Below are positions 6,125 through 8,615 of a DNA stretch of 8,615 bases, piece by piece (the first letter of the stretch is position 1; each line of letters starts with the position of its first letter). Source of the DNA: Chloroflexota bacterium (lineage in GTDB: Bacteria > Chloroflexota > UBA6077 > CF-72); assembly GCA_019242065.1 (NCBI GenBank), contig JAFAWJ010001046.1:1-8615 (forward strand), given 5' to 3'. The notes under the pieces were generated by a model. That model was not told the origin of the DNA. It worked only from the letters and a program-made list of their open reading frames with translations, and did not search any database. Position numbers and translations under genes: made by a program.

Positions 6125-7060
6125 GTGACCACTCCTGCTTCAGCCGCGAAGCGTGTCGACCAGGTGCGCCGCTTCAATCGCCTCTACACCCGACGCATCG
6201 GCGTCCTCCAGGACGGCTACCTGCGCAGCCCGTTTTCCCTTGCCGAAGTCCGCGTCCTGTACGAGCTGGCGCATCGCGCGCCCCTCACCGCCTCAGCCCT
6301 GGCCCGCGACCTGGAGCTCGACCCCGGCTACTTGAGCCGCATTCTGCGCAACTTCGTCACCCGTGGCCTGCTTGACAGAACGCGATCTGAGCGCGACGGT
6401 CGCGAAACCTACCTCAGCCTCAGCGACCTTGGCCGCGCCACCTTCGATCCGCTGGAAGCCAGCGCTCGCCAGCAAATCGCCAGCCTCCTCGCCGAATTAC
6501 CCGAGCCACACCAGGTGCGCCTGCTCGCCGCCATGGCCCAGATCGAGCGCCTGCTCGACGACGAGCCTGAACGAGTCCCCTCGTTCACGCTGCGGCACCA
6601 GGCCCAACCCGGCGACTTTGGCTGGGTCGTCGAGCGCCACGCCACCATCTACCACGCCGAGTACGACTGGGACCTGACTTTCGAGTCCCTGGTCGCCAGC
6701 ATCGTCGCCAGGTTCGTCGACCGCTTCGACGGCGATCGCGAGCGCGTCTGGATCGCCCAGCGCGCCGGCGAGCGCGTGGGCTGCGTCTTCCTGGTCAAAG
6801 CCAGCAAGCGCGTGGCCAAACTGCGCCTGTTCCTGGTCGAGCCTGAAGCCCGCGGTCTCGGCATCGGCCGTCAGATGGTGCAAGAGCTGCTCGCGTTCGC
6901 CCGCTCGGCGGGCTATCACACCGTGCGTCTGTGGACGCAGAGCAATCTGCTGGCCGCCCGCCACCTCTACGCCCAGGCAGGCTTCGCCCTGATCAGTTCA
7001 GAGCCAAACCACGCCTTCGGCCACGACCTGGTCTCCGAGACGTGGGAGTTGCATCTCTAA
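6125..7060 (+). CDS. MarR-type regulator fused to a GNAT N-acetyltransferase
   Basis: The 311-residue protein joins two domains. Residues 1 to about 145 are a MarR winged helix: dimer helix RVDQVRRFNRLYTRRIG, PFSLAEVRVLYEL, helix-turn-helix LTASALARDLELDPGYLSRILRNFV with the recognition helix around 66-78, and a wing with SERDGRETYLSLS. Residues about 155-311 are a GNAT fold: a long strand pair (RVWIAQRAGERVGCVFLV), the acetyl-CoA loop LFLVEPEARGLGIG with RGLGIG at 243-248, then GYHTVRLWTQSNLLAARHLYAQAGF. The fusion is a known bacterial architecture, expected to bind DNA as a dimer and acetylate an unknown small molecule or protein amine. The four palindromes upstream strongly suggest autoregulation. 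A start at GTG 6095 would add 10 residues (MERHRPSGDP) not typical of the family and lacks a ribosome site. It converges on the recombinase gene. Confidence 0.93.
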   Translation: MTTPASAAKRVDQVRRFNRLYTRRIGVLQDGYLRSPFSLAEVRVLYELAHRAPLTASALARDLELDPGYLSRILRNFVTRGLLDRTRSERDGRETYLSLSDLGRATFDPLEASARQQIASLLAELPEPHQVRLLAAMAQIERLLDDEPERVPSFTLRHQAQPGDFGWVVERHATIYHAEYDWDLTFESLVASIVARFVDRFDGDRERVWIAQRAGERVGCVFLVKASKRVAKLRLFLVEPEARGLGIGRQMVQELLAFARSAGYHTVRLWTQSNLLAARHLYAQAGFALISSEPNHAFGHDLVSETWELHL

Positions 7061-7097
7061 GACTCGCGCGTGCGCTACGCGATCTTCGGGCAAGTCA

Positions 7098-7118
7098 GGT
7101 GAAGACTCCGTTTTCACC
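7098..7118 (+). terminator. Hairpin between convergent genes, possible terminator
   Basis: GGTGAAGA (7098-7105) pairs with TTTTCACC (7111-7118) through 8 pairs, one of them G-T, around loop CTCCG. It lies 38 bp past the MarR-GNAT stop and 34 bp before the recombinase stop, so it could serve both. A shorter GC stem (7067-7071 with 7077-7081) precedes it. Neither is followed by a T-run, so intrinsic termination is uncertain. Confidence 0.3.
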
Positions 7119-7151
7119 GCGGCGCGAAGCTGTACCTACCGTCTCCGGCGG

Positions 7152-8222
7152 TCAGTCGTCTTGGCTTGCCAGCCGATCGGTGTCCCCGCCCGTCCGCTGG
7201 CGCCGACTGGGCGGCAACTCCGCCACCAGTTCCTCCGCCGACGCGCTGTAGCGATCGAACGCATCCCTTAAGTGCTGCGTCTGGTAATGCGCGTAAATGC
7301 GCTTGGTCGTCTCGGGCGAGGCGTGCCCCAGGATGTCCTGCACCTCCGACAGGCTCGCCCCGCGATTCAGCAGCACGCTGGCCTTGGAGTGCCGAAAGTG
7401 GTGCGTCGTCGCGGGCACGCCCACCGCGCGCGAATAACGCTTGACGATCGCCCAGACCGACTGCGGCGACAGTCGCCAGCGTTGGCCGCCGTGTCCCGCG
7501 CTGCGTCCGCGGTGGTTGTCATGCCGCAAAAACATCGGCGGCAGCGAATCCTCACGCGCCAGGAGATACTCGCGCAGTGCCGACTGGGTCAGCTCGTCGA
7601 AAAACACCACGCGCTCTTTTTCGCCTTTGCCCGTAATCAGCGCCCGATCCGCCCAGCCGTCCTGGACGTCGTAGCGGTCGAGTCGGGCAACCTCTTCACG
7701 CCGCATGCCGGTGCAAAACAGCGTCAGTATCAGCGCGCGGTCGCGCAGCGCCTCCAGACGTTTGACTCCGCCCCGCTCCGTGCTTGACGGAACTGACTGC
7801 TCGAGCACGTGCGTCACCAGTAGTGGCAGGCCCTGGTCGATACGCGGCGTCTTGTAGCTCGAACGGCCCATGACCTGCTGGACGTTGTCCCGCATCTGCT
7901 CGTAGGTGACGCCCGGCCGCAGTACCGCGCGTCGCGCCAGGTAGCGCACGAACGCCCGCAGTCCGGACAGGTACGTGGCGACCGTCGCGCGGTGCTCGCG
8001 ACCATGATGGCGGACCAGCCAGCCGTAAAAGTCCTCGAGCGAACCTGGCCCCAGCGCCGCGGGCTGCCAGCCCTCGAGTTGCGCGCGCGACTCCAGGAAC
8101 TCCCTGTAACGCGCCAGCCCGGACTGGTACGTGATGTACGTACGCGGCGACTTGCCACCCAGACTGCCCAGAAAGGCGTCGACCCATTGCTCGAAGCCGA
8201 AGCCGTCTGGCGCGTGGTCCAC
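7152..8222 (-). CDS. Tyrosine recombinase / phage-type integrase
   Basis: The 356-residue enzyme cuts and rejoins DNA through a phosphotyrosine intermediate. Residues about 8-100 form the SAM-like core-binding domain (FEQWVDAFLGSL, SPRTYITYQSGLARYREFL, TVATYLSGLRAFVRYLARR). Residues about 130-320 form the catalytic domain, and every catalytic position is present: R174 (TGMRREEV), K199 (GKGEKER), H274 and R277 (HHFR), H300 (LGH) and nucleophile Y310 (KRIYAHY). It is therefore probably active. The C-terminal tail after about 325 is polar and not recognised. The start is GTG, since an in-frame TAG lies only four codons upstream (at -12). No tRNA, excisionase, transposition or phage genes are in view, so it could be a chromosomal Xer-like enzyme, a lone integrase remnant, or the edge of an element. 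The upstream reductase gene is co-oriented, 57 bp away, so read-through transcription is possible. Confidence 0.93.
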   Translation of the reverse strand: MDHAPDGFGFEQWVDAFLGSLGGKSPRTYITYQSGLARYREFLESRAQLEGWQPAALGPGSLEDFYGWLVRHHGREHRATVATYLSGLRAFVRYLARRAVLRPGVTYEQMRDNVQQVMGRSSYKTPRIDQGLPLLVTHVLEQSVPSSTERGGVKRLEALRDRALILTLFCTGMRREEVARLDRYDVQDGWADRALITGKGEKERVVFFDELTQSALREYLLAREDSLPPMFLRHDNHRGRSAGHGGQRWRLSPQSVWAIVKRYSRAVGVPATTHHFRHSKASVLLNRGASLSEVQDILGHASPETTKRIYAHYQTQHLRDAFDRYSASAEELVAELPPSRRQRTGGDTDRLASQDD

Positions 8223-8255
8223 GTGACCAGCCTACGGTCGGCCGCGTCACGTGGA
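8218..8255. repeat. 10-bp perfect inverted repeat across the recombinase start
   Basis: TCCACGTGAC (8218-8227) and GTCACGTGGA (8246-8255) are exact reverse complements separated by 18 bp, with centres 28 bp apart. Each arm contains the palindrome CACGTG. The left arm includes the GTG start codon of the recombinase (8220-8222). A direct repeat AGCCTAC occurs at 8229-8235 and 8266-8272. It could be an operator or a recombinase-binding site. The spacer is too wide for a dif-type crossover site. Confidence 0.5.
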
Positions 8256-8279
8256 GCCCGAAAAGAGCCTACAGACGAA

Positions 8280-8615
8280 TTACGACCACACCTGCATGGC
8301 CCAGCTGAAGGGTCGGAAGACGTCGACACGCCCCTTCGCTTCACCCATGATGCTCCGGATCTGGCGGTCGTCGGCGTCAGAGAGTTCGACAGTCGCGGCG
8401 CCCACGTTTTCCTCGATCTCCGCCGGCACGCGCGCGCCGACCATCGCCGTGGTGATCGTCGGATTGCGCACGACCCACGCCAGTGCCAGCTGCGCGACGG
8501 TCAGACCTTTCGGCCTGGCCACTTCTTCCCGCAGGCGCTGCACCAGACCGACGTTATGCCGGAAGTTGTCGCCACCCAGGATCGGCTGACCGAACGCGAC
8601 CCCATTCGACCGCCA
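8280..8615 (-). CDS. Aldo/keto reductase, C-terminal part (gene enters from the window edge)
   Basis: The frame is open to the last base, so this is the final 111 residues of a longer protein (the family is usually about 280-350). Aldo/keto reductases are soluble NADPH-dependent (alpha/beta)8 enzymes that interconvert carbonyls and alcohols. The fragment holds the last barrel part and the cofactor site: FRHNVGLVQRLREEVARPKGLTVAQLALAWVV, then ITTAMVGARVPAEIEENVGA. In the second segment, residues R62, E69 and N70 of the fragment correspond to the conserved G-x-R-x6-EN contact with NADPH. LSDADDRQIRSIM and an aromatic tail (FRPFSWAMQVW) follow. The catalytic Asp-Tyr-Lys-His set is outside the window, so activity and substrate cannot be judged. 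An internal GTG at 8543 is not the true start, because clear family sequence continues upstream of it. Confidence 0.88.
   Translation of the reverse strand, partial: WRSNGVAFGQPILGGDNFRHNVGLVQRLREEVARPKGLTVAQLALAWVVRNPTITTAMVGARVPAEIEENVGAATVELSDADDRQIRSIMGEAKGRVDVFRPFSWAMQVWS

Noticed and set aside
7061..7151. Attachment-site repeat pair flanking the recombinase gene
   Set aside because: By eye I found no shared direct repeat of useful length between this gap and the region upstream of the recombinase.
8218..8255. Inverted CACGTG repeat as a dif/crossover site
   Set aside because: Xer-type sites have about 11-bp arms around a 6-8 bp centre. An 18-bp spacer and GC-rich arms do not fit.

Overview
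This is a GC-rich bacterial chromosomal window of ordinary, densely packed genes, with most of its unusual signal in the short stretches between them. I see no plasmid or phage structural genes, rRNA, tRNA or CRISPR. The gene styles, a short palindromic repeat at a gene end and a degenerate 7-bp tandem repeat make a Chloroflexota-like organism my best guess. This is an inference, not proof.

Layout: bases 1-4152 hold the methyl-independent mismatch-repair pair mutS (5' end cut off by the window) and mutL, overlapping by 4 bp (GTGA). MutL carries the complete endonuclease signature, so no MutH is needed. The end of mutS is built from a palindromic repeat that forms a 14-bp hairpin, a four-tract G-run motif, and the Shine-Dalgarno-like sequence for mutL. 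The minus-strand gene at 4153-5151 is a flavin-dependent nitronate monooxygenase/FabK-like enzyme whose stop codon directly abuts that of mutL. A 237-bp gap follows with a degenerate heptad repeat and a small hairpin, then smpB (minus, 5389-5898), the tmRNA-binding trans-translation factor.

Between smpB and the divergent plus-strand gene for a MarR-type regulator fused to a GNAT acetyltransferase (6125-7060) lies the best regulatory signal in the window: three perfect TTGAC-N3-GTCAA palindromes plus one degenerate copy at 5949-6042. They are arranged as two pairs, 22 and 21 bp centre to centre. One pair brackets a recognisable sigma-70-type promoter, with one palindrome filling the space between its -35 and -10. 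This looks like an autoregulatory operator array for the MarR-GNAT protein.

The right end is on the minus strand: a complete tyrosine recombinase (7152-8222, all six catalytic positions present) with no other mobile genes in view, and upstream of it the C-terminal part of an aldo/keto reductase that runs off the window (8280-8615). A 10-bp perfect inverted repeat around CACGTG cores sits across the recombinase start codon.

I find no complete undescribed multi-gene system. The items most worth following up are the MarR-GNAT operator array and the repeat/G-tract junction that appears to set mutL translation.
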